A DNA stretch of 64,000 nt from Escallonia rubra (taxonomy: Eukaryota > Streptophyta > Magnoliopsida > Escalloniales > Escalloniaceae): positions 62,001 to 126,000 of the forward strand of contig JAVXUO010000067.1 of the NCBI GenBank assembly GCA_033065855.1, given 5' to 3'. Below, one piece after another: positions 1-10,887 of this stretch. The position numbers were made by a program, and so were the translations under genes. The notes beneath the pieces are model-generated. The model was given only the letters and a program-made list of their open reading frames with translations. It was not told the origin of the DNA and searched no databases. Position 1 is the stretch's first letter, and every line of letters begins with the position of its first letter.

Positions 1-414
1 GTTTGGATGTAGTCCGCAGACTCTTACCCAGAAAGGGGATGTGGATAAGTTAACTTCATGGAGAGCAGCTGCAGGTGGCCACGGTTGCAGAACTAGATGT
101 GCTCCCATGATGGACCACGGACGATTGTCCAGCACTCGTTGCAATTCCTGTTCATCACTGAAGGTGAGGAGTAATCTGTTCTCTTGTTCTCTAATTTTGA
201 TGCCATGGGGAGGATTCTAGATTTTGATGATCGTGTTTTTGACTCCATTACGATTAAGGGTCTTGTCGCTGACTAGTTGGCCAACAAGTGTCAGCGTAGT
301 TTGTGGGTTTATGTATGCTGGGTCTGATTCGAGTTCAATGGGTTTTGAGGTGCATTTAAGGCGGTTTGTTTGGGCTATAAGGTCATTAATTGTGTCTTGT
401 GGGTTTTGGTTCAT
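1..414 (-). pseudogene. LINE ORF1-type DUF4283 protein, N-terminal part, runs off the window edge
   Basis: Read on the minus strand, the ATG at 414-412 opens a protein starting MNQNPQDTINDLIAQTNRL, followed by LVGQLVSDKTLNRNGVKNTI, which matches the start of plant DUF4283 domains. The frame continues to position 1 with FSDEQELQRVLDNRPWSIMG and PFWVRVCGLHP, the second half of the domain. Family knowledge: DUF4283 followed by a zinc knuckle is the usual ORF1 of plant L1-like LINEs and may bind nucleic acid. An in-frame TAG at 217-219 sits where family members usually have Trp, so this copy is probably dead. The frame is open further upstream to about 558, but residue 49 fits the family start best. 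The rest lies outside the window. A host zinc-knuckle gene is a less likely alternative. Confidence 0.8.
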
Positions 415-450
415 GATTTGAGGTAGGTGGATTGAATAAGTGTATTGAAT

Positions 451-706
451 GATTTTTGGCTGGTATTGAGAAGTGGGTGTAAGAAAGAGCAAATGGCTGG
501 TAGTGGTTTTCCAGGTGGGCAAGGTTACTGTAGAATCTGCTTGGGTAAGAGTGAGCAAGAGTGGTTCAAGAGGTGATTTTTGGCTGGTAGTGATATGTGG
601 GTGTTGGAAAGAGTAGGTTGTTTTCGTTCTTGCTGGTACTTGTTTACCAGGTAGAAGGATACTATAGAATCAGATTGGTGAAGGTGAACCAGAGTGGTTC
701 AAGAGG
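451..706 (-). repeat. Two tandem monomers upstream of the LINE ORF1
   Basis: Two diverged head-to-tail copies lie at 451-574 and 575-706, about 124 and 132 bp. Both begin GATTTTTGGCTGGTA and end near AGAGTGGTTCAAGAGG. On the minus strand they sit directly upstream of the ORF1 start at 414, in the 5' UTR position. Tandem 5' UTR monomers are known promoters in some animal L1 elements. A promoter role here is inference. Confidence 0.75.
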
Positions 707-1640
707 GGACGCAAACTCAGGGGGTAGGTTTTTTCTTGGAGTAACTTTTTACTTGTTTTTTATATGGAAGAAGACTCTTATTAGCATATTTTACTCCATA
801 GTGATCCGTACCCCTTCGAGCTTACCATTGTCTAGAATCTTCTCCAAAAAGAGCAAAATGGAAAAACTGTTCTGAAGGAAAGTTTCCTCTATTGCATCAA
901 GTTATTCCAAATGGCTTGATGCCTAAACTGCTTTTTATCGGGACTAATTTTATTTTCAAAACACACACACACACACACACACAGCAGATCCACAGCTACA
1001 GGTGGAGATCTCCACCACTCTGTCTAACTGATACTCTTTATAACAATTAGGCTTGTCCCCCTATTTCGCTGAATTCCTTCGCTATTTATGATACCCTCGG
1101 CCCGAGTGGGTCCCTAACCGCTACTTAGTGTAGCGGTTAGTGTACAAAATATTCAATTTGAGCCGTCCACAAGCTCTAGTGGACGGCCAGATCACCTGTG
1201 CAGTAGATGTGAACACACACACAGACACACAAAGGCTTTGCCGATAGGGCTTGCCTCTATCATTAGTCTAACTAACAAATCAAATAGTATGCACGCAACT
1301 CGCATGGAGGATCTGACATATTAGAAAATATTTTTTTTCTGCTTATGTTGCTATTAATTGGAGAAAGATTTTGGCCGCAACCTTGAAAATAAGAATAACT
1401 TACAGCCTCACGTATAATGATTATTAAATGTTGCTAAAATTGCTAGTGACATTTTTGTAGACATGCATAGCGACAGTCTTGATCGAACAGCATAAGCAAT
1501 CATTATTTGTCGTCATATGAAGGTTGTATGCTCTTCCAGCAGCCAACATTTTTTCATTAATTAAAATTGTGCATTTGGTTACTTAAATGTGTTTTTTTTA
1601 AGCAACTCGTAATATATTAAAAAAGGAGGGTTACAAAGAA
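707..1640. other. No gene recognised
   Basis: AT-rich sequence with a CA microsatellite at 961-983 and a second short CA-rich tract near 1213-1230. I see no coding similarity on either strand. Confidence 0.6.
961..983. repeat. (AC)n microsatellite
   Basis: About eleven uninterrupted AC dinucleotides. Confidence 0.95.
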
Positions 1641-1771
1641 CTAGTTCCTTACTTCTTCCATAGACAAAAATGGGAAGGTGGATGAAGGAAGAACTAGGCC
1701 AAAAAATTTATTTACATCAGCCCATCTAGCCAAATTATGTGCCCATATGTTTTCAAATCTAGAAACCTTAG
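1641..1771 (-). pseudogene. RNase H-like (RVT_3) domain, C-terminal part, beside the copia insertion
   Basis: On the minus strand this piece reads VSRFENIWAHNLARWADVNK and continues to a stop at 1641. The pattern R-N-x-x-A-H-x-L-A-x-x-A is the end of plant RVT_3 RNase H domains, found at the C-terminus of LINE ORF2 and in some host genes. The matching N-terminal part is at 6954-7274, beyond the copia element. Both pieces abut copies of the target duplication CTTAG, so one continuous RNase H frame was evidently split by the insertion. I cannot tell whether it was a LINE tail or a host gene. Confidence 0.75.
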
Positions 1772-2117
1772 TGTTAACCCTACGGTTATTTAACATAGGA
1801 TTATATTTGATTTTGATGATAACTAACATTGATGATTATGTTGTCTAACATGCATTGAGTTGATGAAGCAATAGGAACAATCTCATACTCATGCAAACGG
1901 ATTATTAGACGAGCAACACGATCAAAGACTCTCAACGGAACGCATCAAAGAGGAAATTTGTCGATTGAAGTTTTCATGCTTTTATTTCCGTCTTTGTAAA
2001 CTAGACATAGAGAGATGATCGTTACGATGACTGTATACCTAGAACTTGCCCACAGGTTTCCCTTGCATGCATAAAAGTTTTTCATGCTTTAAAAATAGGA
2101 AACTGCATTTTCAGGAA

Positions 2118-2361
2118 TGCAGTCGACTGCATTGGAATGCAGTCGACTGCAAGTTGGGCAGTAGGGTATTACAGTCGACTGCAAGTTGGGCAGTAGGGTA
2201 TTACAGTCGACTGCATTGAAATGCAGTCGACTGCAATACTTCCAGTAGCCTATTACAGTCGACTGCAATGGATTACAGTCGACTGCAAGTTGGAAATTTG
2301 AATTTCCAACGACTACTTTTTGGGTTACAGTCGACTGCAATGGGCATTGCAGTCGACTGTA
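2118..2361. promoter_or_regulatory. Array of nine 14-bp palindromes in copia U3 (5' LTR)
   Basis: The perfect palindrome TGCAGTCGACTGCA, or a close variant with TTACAGTCGACTGCA context, occurs nine times in about 245 bp, spaced roughly 15-50 bp. The array ends about 65 bp upstream of the TATA box, where enhancers sit in copia LTRs. Enhancer function is inference. Sireviruses are known, as I recall, for conserved palindromic LTR motifs, which fits the lineage call. Confidence 0.8.
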
Positions 2362-2364
2362 TTT

Positions 2365-2405
2365 ACCGTTTGGCGCATTTAATGCCCCACCTAACCCCAA
2401 ACGGT
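2365..2405. promoter_or_regulatory. Inverted repeat just upstream of the LTR TATA box
   Basis: ACCGTTTGG at 2365-2373 pairs with CCAAACGGT at 2397-2405. It is conserved in the 3' LTR. TATAAATA follows at 2424-2431. Confidence 0.7.
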
Positions 2406-2423
2406 CATATTTATTTCCACCTC

Positions 2424-2431
2424 TATAAATA
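2424..2431 (+). promoter_or_regulatory. TATA box of the copia 5' LTR
   Basis: TATAAATA, conserved at 6298-6305 in the 3' LTR. The transcript would start about 30 bp downstream, marking the U3/R border. Confidence 0.75.
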
Positions 2432-3082
2432 CTCATCTTGGGCATTGTTTTCATTCATCAATTGCATTCAAAGCTCTCCTATCTTTCATATTCTCAAAGA
2501 TCAAAGTAATTGTTCAAATCTATCTTGTTTTCATTGATTTCTCATCCTTTTCAAGAGAGCATTTATTGTGAGCTTACATTAGAGAGAGATACACTTTCAT
2601 AAGTCATCATACACTCATCTCTCTTGTTCTAGTACTTCAACTTGTACTCATCTACTTCTTAAGAGTGAAATCTTTACACATTTCTTCATTGAAAGGTTCT
2701 TGTATCAAAGCTTGGGGTTGTCAAGCTTTGGAGCTTTGGGTTTATCAAAGCTTGTTCTTGATGTGGGCATAGCATCAATGGATTGTAAGAGGTTCGATCT
2801 TGACCAGTAAGGAAGATCATACTAGTGGATTCTAGGGCCTTTCAAGGGACTTCCTCGAAGGGGTGGACGTAGGCTTGTGGGTATATCAAGCCGAACCATT
2901 TAATTCTCCTTGTCAAGTATCTCTAAACCCTTCTCTCTTTACTTTATCATTTTACATTTGTGTTGAGATTGGTTGCTTGTTTATTTGAGTTTTTGAGATT
3001 GAGGTTTGTTGGTTGATTATTTTTAAAGTAGTCTTAAAACCCTATTCACCCCCCCCTCTAGGGTTATTTTATTGGTTTCAAG

Positions 3083-3094
3083 TGGTATCAGAGC
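3083..3094 (+). other. Primer binding site (initiator tRNA-Met type)
   Basis: TGGTATCAGAGC lies 2 bp after the 5' LTR end and is complementary to the 3' end of plant initiator tRNA-Met, the usual copia primer. Confidence 0.9.
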
Positions 3095-3295
3095 AGGTCA
3101 CAGGTTCGAGTCCCCCAGGGTGTATCTGGGGGAGGGATTGTTGGCAGATCGGAGGTTGGCCGCGTCCATCTACTCCCTCGTGTACTCGACTGTGTGCGCT
3201 GGCTGTTGGGCCAATAGTATAAGGAAATAAAGTTGCGCCCTTACTAACATCAATTGTTTTTGGTGCAGTGGTAAGCGCTTGTTAATGTAGATGAC

Positions 3296-4522
3296 ATGGA
3301 TAATGACTTGAGAACTTTGGACATAAGTGAAACACTACAAGGCAACCCCAAAGAAATTGATCAAGGGGAGCAACAATCAAGTTCTCAAGGGAGAAACGAT
3401 GAAGCAATCAATTATGCTTCAAACTTGGACAACTCTCAAGAATTACCAAAAGACTGGACTTACAAAAAGGATCATCCAAGCGATCAAATCTTAGGTAATC
3501 CTTCGAGTGGGGTAAGAACTCGACGCTCTCTTCAACAACAAGTTAATATAGCGTTTCTTTCCCAAATTGAACCGAAGAAATTTTCCGATGCTCTACATCA
3601 TGAATCTTGGATGCTTGCTATGCAAGAACAGCTAGTTCAATTTGAAAGAAATCAAGTTTGGACCCTTGTGCCTAAACCTCAAAACTTTAGGATTATAGGC
3701 TCAAAATGAATTTTTAAAAACAAACTTAATGAATCCGGAGCCGTGGTTAGAAACAAGGCTAGATTAGTGGCCCAAGGTTATAACCAAGAGGAAGGAATTG
3801 ATTTTGATGAAACTTATGCACCGGTAGCTAGACTTGAATCGATTAGAATGCTTTTAGCTTTTGCTTGCTATAGAGACTTTAAACTCTTTCAAATGGATGT
3901 CAAGAGTGCCTTTCTAAATGCTTTTATTTCGGAGGAGGTCTATGTGGCTCAACCTCCCGACTTTGAACATGAAAAATTTCCAAACCATGTTTTCCGACTT
4001 AGCAAAGCTCTTTATGGTTTAAAACAAGCTCCTAGAGCTTGGTATGAAAGGCTAAGTAGTTTTCTTTTAGAAAATGGTTTTTCAAGAGGAAAACTTGACA
4101 CCACTCTTTTTATAAAATCTAAGGGCAATGACTTATTGTTGGTGCAAATTTATGTTGATGATATTATATTTGGTGCTACTAATGGATCCTTGTGCGAAAA
4201 GTTTGCTTCTTGTATGAGTAAGGAGTTTGGAATGAGCATGATGGGAGAACTCACCTTCTTCCTTGGATTGCAAATCAAACAAAGCAAGGATGGAATCTTT
4301 ATCAACCAAGCCAAATACACCAAAGAGCTACTCAAGAGATTTGACATGGAAGCATCAAATGCTTTTGACACTCCAATGAGCTCTTCATTAAAGCTTGATA
4401 AAGATGAAAAGGGTAAGGATGTTGATATTAAGCGCTATCGAGGTATGATCGGATCACTCCTTTACCTTACCGCAAGTAGATCCGATATAATGTTTAGTGT
4501 TTGTTTATGTGCTAGATTTTAA
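3296..4522 (+). pseudogene. Copia pol: integrase-RT linker and reverse transcriptase part
   Basis: From about 3540 the translation matches the region just before copia RT (KFSDALHHESWMLAMQEQL). RT follows with FQMDVKSAFLNAFISEEVYV, ALYGLKQAPRAWYERL and the catalytic YVDDIIFGAT near 4155-4180, then FFLGLQIKQSKDGIF and YRGMIGSLLYLTASRSDI. This order is diagnostic of Ty1/copia. The first about 80 codons (3296-3540) are charged and not recognised. It is part of the broken element and not one intact frame. Confidence 0.88.
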
Positions 4523-4543
4523 GCTTGTCCTAAGGAATCTCAT

Positions 4544-5098
4544 TTGATTGCCGTCAAGAGAATCCTCAGATATCTTAAGGGCACTCACGATTTAGGGTTA
4601 TGGTTTCCTAGAAACACTTCATTTTTTGACCTAATTGGTTACTCCGACGCCGACTATGCCGGTTGTAAAACTGAGCGGAAAAGTACTAGTGGAGTATGCC
4701 AATTCCTAGGTCACTCTCTTGTTTCTTGGAGTTCCAAAAAGCAAAATTCGGTTGCACTCTCTACCACCGAAGCCGAATATATGGCGGTTGGTGCTTGTTG
4801 TGCACAAATTCTTTGGATGAAACAAACCCTTTTGGATTTTGGACTCAAGTATGATCACATACCTATCTTATGCGATAATACTAGTGCCATTGACTTGACA
4901 AAAAATCCCATCCAACATTCACGCACAAAGCACATAGAAATCAAACACCATTTTATCCGTGATCATGTGCAAAAAGGTGATATTGTTCTAGATTTCGTGG
5001 ACACAAATCACCAATTAGCGGATATCTTCACTAAACCTTTAGATTCGAAGAGGTTTACCGCTCTTAGAAGAGAACTTGGCATGTCTTCACCTATGTGA
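4544..5098 (+). pseudogene. Copia pol: RNase H part
   Basis: Contains GYSDADYAGCKTERKSTSGV, ALSTTEAEYMAVGACCAQIL, CDNTSAIDLTKNPIQHSRTK and the closing HQLADIFTKPL, the standard copia RNase H series with its acidic catalytic positions visible. It ends about 580 bp before the 3' LTR. The intervening AT-rich stretch has no recognised ORF, although sireviruses often carry an extra ORF there. Confidence 0.9.
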
Positions 5099-5509
5099 CT
5101 AAATGTTATATCTCTTGTGCTAATCATGCTAGTTGCACTTCTCATGCTTGAACATTATTTAATATGCTTAAAGCATGCTTTGGTTGATGTTTCTCTTTTC
5201 AAACTTATTGATTTTGTTGATATTCATTCAATCTCATTTGATTTGCACACACTCATATTTCTAAATCATTTACACTTCCTATTTGTGCTATCTTTGTAAC
5301 AAGTGCTTGGTACACCTTTTGATGGGTATTCAAGTACTTATGTTTTTATTGTTTAAATGCCCTTGTTGGCAATATTGATTATGCATGGATGGATACATAA
5401 GTTGATCACTTTCACACACACCCTTGACCTTTTTCAATGATGTCAAAAGGGGAAGAAAATATTGTTGATTCATATTTGTGTGAACTTGATATGAGCATAT
5501 ATTGCTTAA

Positions 5510-5677
5510 GTTAGGGGGAGCCCTATATTGCTTAAAAAAGGGGGAGCTTTTTGTCATGATTTCTTCTCATGACCCCTTCTGGTTTATAATTGAGATTGTT
5601 ATGCTTCTTCGGCTTTATTATCTTATATATCTCAAATTATTTGAATCAATGTTTGCCATCATAAAAAAGGGAGAGAT
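5510..5677 (+). other. Repeated polypurine tracts before the 3' LTR
   Basis: GGGGGAGCC, AAAAAAGGGGGAGC and finally AAAAAAGGGAGAGATT, which abuts the 3' LTR at 5678. The last is the likely plus-strand primer. Multiple tracts are reported for sirevirus-type elements. Confidence 0.75.
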
Positions 5678-6953
5678 TGTTAACCCTACGGTTATTTAAC
5701 CTAGGATTATATTTGATTTTGATGATAACTAACATTGATGATTATGCTGTCTAACATGCATTGAGTTGATGAAGCAATAGGAACAATCTCATACTCATGC
5801 AAACGGATTATTAGACGAGCAACACGATCAAAGACTCTCAACGGAACGCATTAAAGAGGAAATTCGTCGATTGAAGTTTTCATGCTTTTATTTCCGTTTT
5901 TGTAAACTAGACATAGAGAGATGATCGTTACGATGACTGTATACCTAGAACTTGGCCATAGGTTTCCCTTGCATGCATAAAAGTTTTTCATGCTTTAAAA
6001 ATAGGAAACTGCATTTTCAGAAATGCAGTCGACTGCATTGGAATGCAGTCGACTGCAAGTTGGGTAGTAGGGTATTACAGTCGACTGCATTGGAAAGCAG
6101 TCCACTGAGATACTTTCAGTAGCCTATTACAGTCGACTGTAATGGATTACAGTAGACTGCAAGTTGGAAATTTGAATTTCCAACGGCTACTTTTTGGGTT
6201 ACAGTCGACTGCAATGGGCATTGCAGTCGACTGCATTTACCGTTTGGCGCATTTAATGCCCCACCTAACCCCAAACGGTCATATTTATTACCACCTCTAT
6301 AAATACTCATCTTAGGCATTGTTTTCATTCATCAATTACATTCAAAGCTCTCATATCTTTCATATTCTCAAAGATCAAAGCAATTGTTCAAATCTATCTT
6401 TTTTTCATTGATTTCTCATCCTTTTCAAGAGAGCATTTATTGTGAGCTTACATTAGAGAGAGATACACTTTCATAAGTCATCATACACTCATCTCTCTTG
6501 TTCTAGTACTTCAACTTGTACTCATCTACTTCTTAAGAGTGAAATCTTGTACACATTTCTTCATTGAAAGGTTCCTGTATCAAAGCTTGGGGTTGTCAAG
6601 CTTTGGAGCTTTGGGTTTGTCAAAGCTTGTTCTTGATTTGGGCATAGCATCAAGGGATTGTAAGAGGTTCGATCTTGACCCATAAGGAAGATCATACTAG
6701 TGGATTCTAGGGCCTTTCAAGGGACTTCCTTGAAGGGGTGGACGTAGGCTTGTGGGTATATCAAGCCGAACCATTTAATTCTCCTTGTCAAGTATCTCTA
6801 AACCCTTCTCTCTTTACTTTATCGTTTTACATTTGTGTTGAGATTGGTTGCTTGTTTATTTGAGTTTTTGAGATTGAGGTTTGTTGGTTGATTATTTTTA
6901 AAGTAGTCTTAAAACCCTATTCGCCCCCCTCTAGGGTTATTTTATTGGTTTCA
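5678..6953 (+). repeat. 3' LTR of the copia element
   Basis: Same sequence as 1772-3080 with about 3% difference. It carries its own palindrome array at 6024-6235 (eight positions, several degenerate), the inverted repeat and TATAAATA at 6298-6305. Confidence 0.95.
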
Positions 6954-7274
6954 CTTAGCAAAGGTCCAGCACTCAAGATATTTCAGTTTCTCCTTTGTTT
7001 CTTCAACGACAGCAAAGCTAGTCCAGCTTGCGGTAGAATTTGTGTTCTTCATCCAATCAATGATCATTGCTACATCTCCTTCAAATATTACATGAGAACA
7101 TTTCATTTGAATTGCCAGTTTGACAGCTAGGAAAGCTGCTATAGCTTCGGCCATTTCTACAGTCATTGGTGCGGTTGCCTGAGTGCTTGCAACAATAATT
7201 GTTCCGTTATTGTCACTAATGGTCACCGCTTGGATGGATTTGTCTTCTCTTAAATCAAAGTCATAAACTTGTGT
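6954..7274 (-). pseudogene. RNase H-like (RVT_3) domain, N-terminal part, beside the copia insertion
   Basis: The minus strand is open from 7274 to the copia border and reads VYDFDLREDKSIQAVTISDN, then PMTVEMAEAIAAFLAVKLAI and CSHVIFEGDVAMIIDWM. These match the first Asp, the Glu of MAEA and the Asp of EGD in plant RNase H (RVT_3) domains. No start Met is obvious and TAA lies at 7277-7275, so it is a fragment. The C-terminal part lies at 1641-1771 across the copia element. It could be a LINE ORF2 tail or a host RVT_3 gene. Confidence 0.75.
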
Positions 7275-10200
7275 TTAGGGTAATAAGGTTAAAGAACTCA
7301 TTCAAGCAAAGAAATGCATTGGGTAATTAAGTCAAATATTATCCGTAATATTCATTTACATATAAGTGTTGCAAGCAGAAAGCTTGAAAATAGCTAATCT
7401 AGTGGGTAAATGAAATAGCTGGAATGAGGTGCACTGCTTTAGCTTAGTAATGCTTAGTTGAACTGCATCAGTGCCTTGTATTTGACGAATCAAATTCGTG
7501 TGGAAATTTACTCCATAAAGCTTAATATTAAATTGACAGATGCCATCGTCCGGTAATTTTCAAGTCAGTGCATTTTTTTGGAGTCAAGAATCTCAATCAT
7601 TGACTTGTTGCATAATTATTTGAGAACTGGATTGGAACTAAATTAGTCAAGGGACCCGCTACAATTCCATCAATGATTGCCTCGATGCTGGTTAAGTATG
7701 TGGGTTGAGGTGACTCCTAATATTGGTTAAGTAGTAGAAAGTGCATTCGAAGTGCCTTTACAAAATAGCTATCGTTTGATATCGTAGTATTCGATGCTCT
7801 TTTGCGTGATGGGAGACCGCACCAGAAATTATTCCAAAAGTAAGACTCCATGAGTCAAGTTTTGTGCGTAGGACAGGCGCAAGACGCCTTGGATGCATTT
7901 TCACAGGCCTCGCCAAGCTAGCCCCGTCCACGACGGCTAATCCCACCTTATCCAACACACTATTCGTTGCACCACCAATCCTACCTCGTCTAACACCACT
8001 CCCTTCAAACACTGCACTAATCCCGTCCACCACCACCAATCATGCCCACCACCAACTCAGCCCCACCGAACATCAATAGTCACTCCCAACACCAACCCAG
8101 ACCCAACTCCACTTGTCACTATCATCATCATTACTCGTGCCTAACACCGACCTATCCCTATCCAACACTGCAACTCACTTTTTCCACCGCATTTACGCCC
8201 ACCATTGTCCAACATCGCCATCCACTTCCACCATCAACCTAGTCCCATCCACCACCGCTCATGCCCACCTAGGCCATATTTGGTTTGATTGTTGCAATGG
8301 CATATTCGATTATTACAAATCTATGCCATGATAAGATTTGGTTTCCTGGGATGGTAAAGTCCATGGGTTGCTCGATGATTTTTGTTGAATGTTAGGGTGT
8401 TGGGACGATGATGTTGTGGAGCACAAATTTGTAAGGCGTAAGCTGGAAACTTTCTCTTATTTGTTACAATATAAAAAATGCAACACAATTAGTACCACAG
8501 GGGATCATTTCTGAAAAATAGAACCAGATGTGCCTCTTTCCAACTCGCTCAAACCACAAGGGCTCTATTGAAAATTTCTTTAAAATAAAACAATCAATTG
8601 GGTGTCAAAAAGCTATTGGCTACTTGAGTATTTAATTTTTCAAAATTCTAACATCGTTATAAAAAAAGTGGTAACTGGATTTGCTTTTTCTTGATTCTCT
8701 CTCCCTATCCCTCTTCCCCTATTTCTAACAACCATTAACCACCAATGGTCTAGCCATGGGCTGCCTTATTCCTGAGAAGACTAATCGTAACACCACCATT
8801 GACCTGAGGCAACATTGTCGACTTGCGAGCATATATTATGAGTTTTTCATCTTCGTGCCATAACCAGATCCTAGGAAATTAATGCGTCCCAAGTTTTTGT
8901 CTAACTGGCTAAAGACCTTAAGGGTTCCAACCCTCATGTGATAACGATGATCCACCATGGATTTGAGATGCGAAATCACCTTATTGGCCTCAACCTTGTC
9001 GGGCAACTCCATTACTTGCCACTTAGATTCCCCCTGGGAGCTCTGTGGTGCGGATTTGGTTAAAGGTTTTATCAACGCAGGTGAGGTGGAACTGGCATTC
9101 GTGGATGGTGAGGAATGAGAACCATTTATGAATTAAGAACCTAGGTTAGGGTTTGTCTATGATGGAGAGTAGTAGATGGAGGTGATGAAAAATGAGTGAG
9201 TCAACAAGTTATTTTTTAGTCTAGGATTTCTTCAGGCTTTTTTGTTTGTTGCAGAAGTTATCATTATAAAAGGCAAATTGGGCAAGTTTGGACTTTAGCA
9301 ATTGATTGCAGATGGTCAATTAGGCATGCAGGTCGGTGATGGTGCTTTAAGGTGGTGGTGCAATGGTTTCAGACAGTTGTTGATTCACTAAATTGTCTTT
9401 TGATATTTAATAGTTGTTTGACTTAAATAACCCTACAAAAGAGTCATATTGTTGGCACGTTGTTACACAACTATGGAAATACCCATGCCGAATATACTTA
9501 TGGGGCTCCCAAAGCCTTTTCCTAATAGATTTTCTCAATGTTTGGCGATGTTCGGGTCGGGGTGAAGCCAAATGCATATGTCTGCTGAATTACACCCCAG
9601 ACCCGTTGCTTAGTCCAACGCATATCCCCATGCGCACCCCTGTGCTAGCACCTTTACAATGAGTCCGTGAAAACATGCTCACGTCAAAATTAGGACCACG
9701 CTCCAACTTAAGAACGTTATAGGCTATTAGCTTAATTTGAAACTTTAGAGTATTATTTAATTTGTCAAACAAGATAAACCATAAGCGGTTAATGCTATTT
9801 AGCCTACTAAAAATTTCAAAGGTTTGTTGTGGACGTGCCCAGGATTAGATGATCATTGCTTTCTCATACAATATTTTTTAAGACAGTGTGTATCATGGTA
9901 TTGTCAATATAGCCTTCAAGGCTGAAGTAATCCTTATTCATCTGGGTTGATTCCCCACAGATCTTAATCTCAATTCTTGTACATCTTCTTTTGTTTTTAT
10001 TTTTTATTTTTCACCCTTCCTGTTTCACCTATTTCAGCATGACTGTCATCTATTAACAATTTTGTTAAGTATACATGTTGATTGGGTTTGATACCTTGTG
10101 GGCTTGTCTTACTCTTAAGCGTGCTTTTGGGTTCGACACCAGGCTTTAGTACATTATCAAACCTTGGCCCTGCCGGAGGCCTATGGTTTTCAGGTCCTTG

Positions 10201-10385
10201 CTTCATAATCTACACTATTTGTGAGGGTCTACTTTACTCAGATTGAGGCTTGGGATCATCTCATATTTCACGATATACACGTGAGGGCGAATGTTAATGT
10301 CCCATATCGATTATACCTGGTGGGTTTTTCCTCATCTTGATCATGCTTTTCGATTGTACACCAGACTTTATAATTTGACCCATCG
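7275..10385. other. No gene recognised; CCACC-rich patch and unplaced short ORF
   Basis: Mostly AT-rich. A low-complexity CCAC/CACC-rich patch lies at about 7920-8270. A minus-strand open stretch at 8836-9075 (contains KWQVMELPDKVEANKVISHL) matches nothing I know. Two weakly similar direct repeats lie near 10077-10157 and 10308-10384, just before the TRIM. Confidence 0.5.
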
Positions 10386-10887
10386 TGTGATATCCCAGAT
10401 CAGATGTCGGATAGTGTGAGATTGCCCTTATAAACACCTTCCCTATAATATTAGAAGTACCTGTTAGTAGCTCTTTTGGGGGAGGCAATGCCCCATTGTG
10501 GGGCAGTAGACTGAGTTGTTATAGATGGTATCAGAACCAACTCTTGAAAGCTTAAGCTGGAGTATCCAGTCGAGTTGCAGATTTTTGGGGGAAACAAATG
10601 TAAGTATGAACATAGCCCACATCAAGATGATAGTTGGGGCAATAAAGGGTGAGAAACGCAATCAAAAGTCCCACATTGGCTTGAGAGGAAGACTTTGTAT
10701 TACGTGGGATCGAGCCTTAGCGAGGACGATAAGGCATAAGGAGGGGAGATCATGATATCCCACATGGAATGTCAGATAGTATGAGATTACCTTTATAAGA
10801 TCATGTCTATAACGACATAGTACTTATTGGCTAGCACTTTTGAGGGGGGCAACACACTGTGATGGGGCCGAGGACTGGGACGTTACA
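10386..10887 (+). mobile_element. TRIM (miniature LTR retroelement), about 0.5 kb
   Basis: Two short diverged LTRs of about 138 bp (about 10386-10523 and 10751-10887) share GATATCCCA, TTATAA, a GGGGGAGGC-like motif and the closing GAGTTGTTATA or GGGACGTTACA. A primer site TGGTATCAGAAC follows the first LTR after 2 bp, and a purine tract AGGAGGGGAGAT precedes the second. Flanks CATCG and CATCA suggest a 5-bp target duplication. There is no coding capacity, as expected for a TRIM. LTR divergence is high by eye, so it is old. Confidence 0.8.

Larger units (their letters stand above)
1772..3080 (+). repeat. 5' LTR of the copia element
   Basis: Starts TGTTAACCCTACGG and ends GGTTTCA. It holds the palindrome array (2118-2361), an inverted repeat (2365-2405) and a TATAAATA box (2424-2431). 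It is slightly longer than the 3' LTR, mainly through repeat-unit number in the palindrome array. Confidence 0.95.
1772..6953 (+). mobile_element. Ty1/copia LTR retrotransposon, SIRE-like, broken, inserted in an RNase H relic
   Basis: Two LTRs of about 1.3 kb (1772-3080 and 5678-6953) flank a short internal region of about 2.6 kb. Both ends carry the 5-bp target duplication CTTAG (1767-1771 and 6954-6958), and the LTRs have TG...CA ends. A tRNA-Met type primer site follows the 5' LTR and purine-rich tracts precede the 3' LTR. Recognised parts are the reverse transcriptase and RNase H of copia pol. I recognise no gag or integrase, so it is broken, with several breaks, and could not move by itself. 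LTRs differ by about 3% by eye, roughly one to two million years at usual plant rates. The lineage call rests on pol motifs and repeated GGGGGAGC purine tracts before the 3' LTR. Confidence 0.92.

Noticed and set aside
217-421. Plus-strand open frame at 224-421
   Set aside because: It is the complement of the DUF4283 coding sequence and has no similarity of its own.
2118-2361. CRISPR-like look of regularly spaced palindromes
   Set aside because: The repeats are 14 bp, spacers vary and are themselves repeated, and the array lies in a plant retrotransposon LTR.
8836-9075. Minus-strand 79-codon frame
   Set aside because: No known motif, no exon borders, and AT-rich surroundings. It is kept only as a note in the gene-free stretch.
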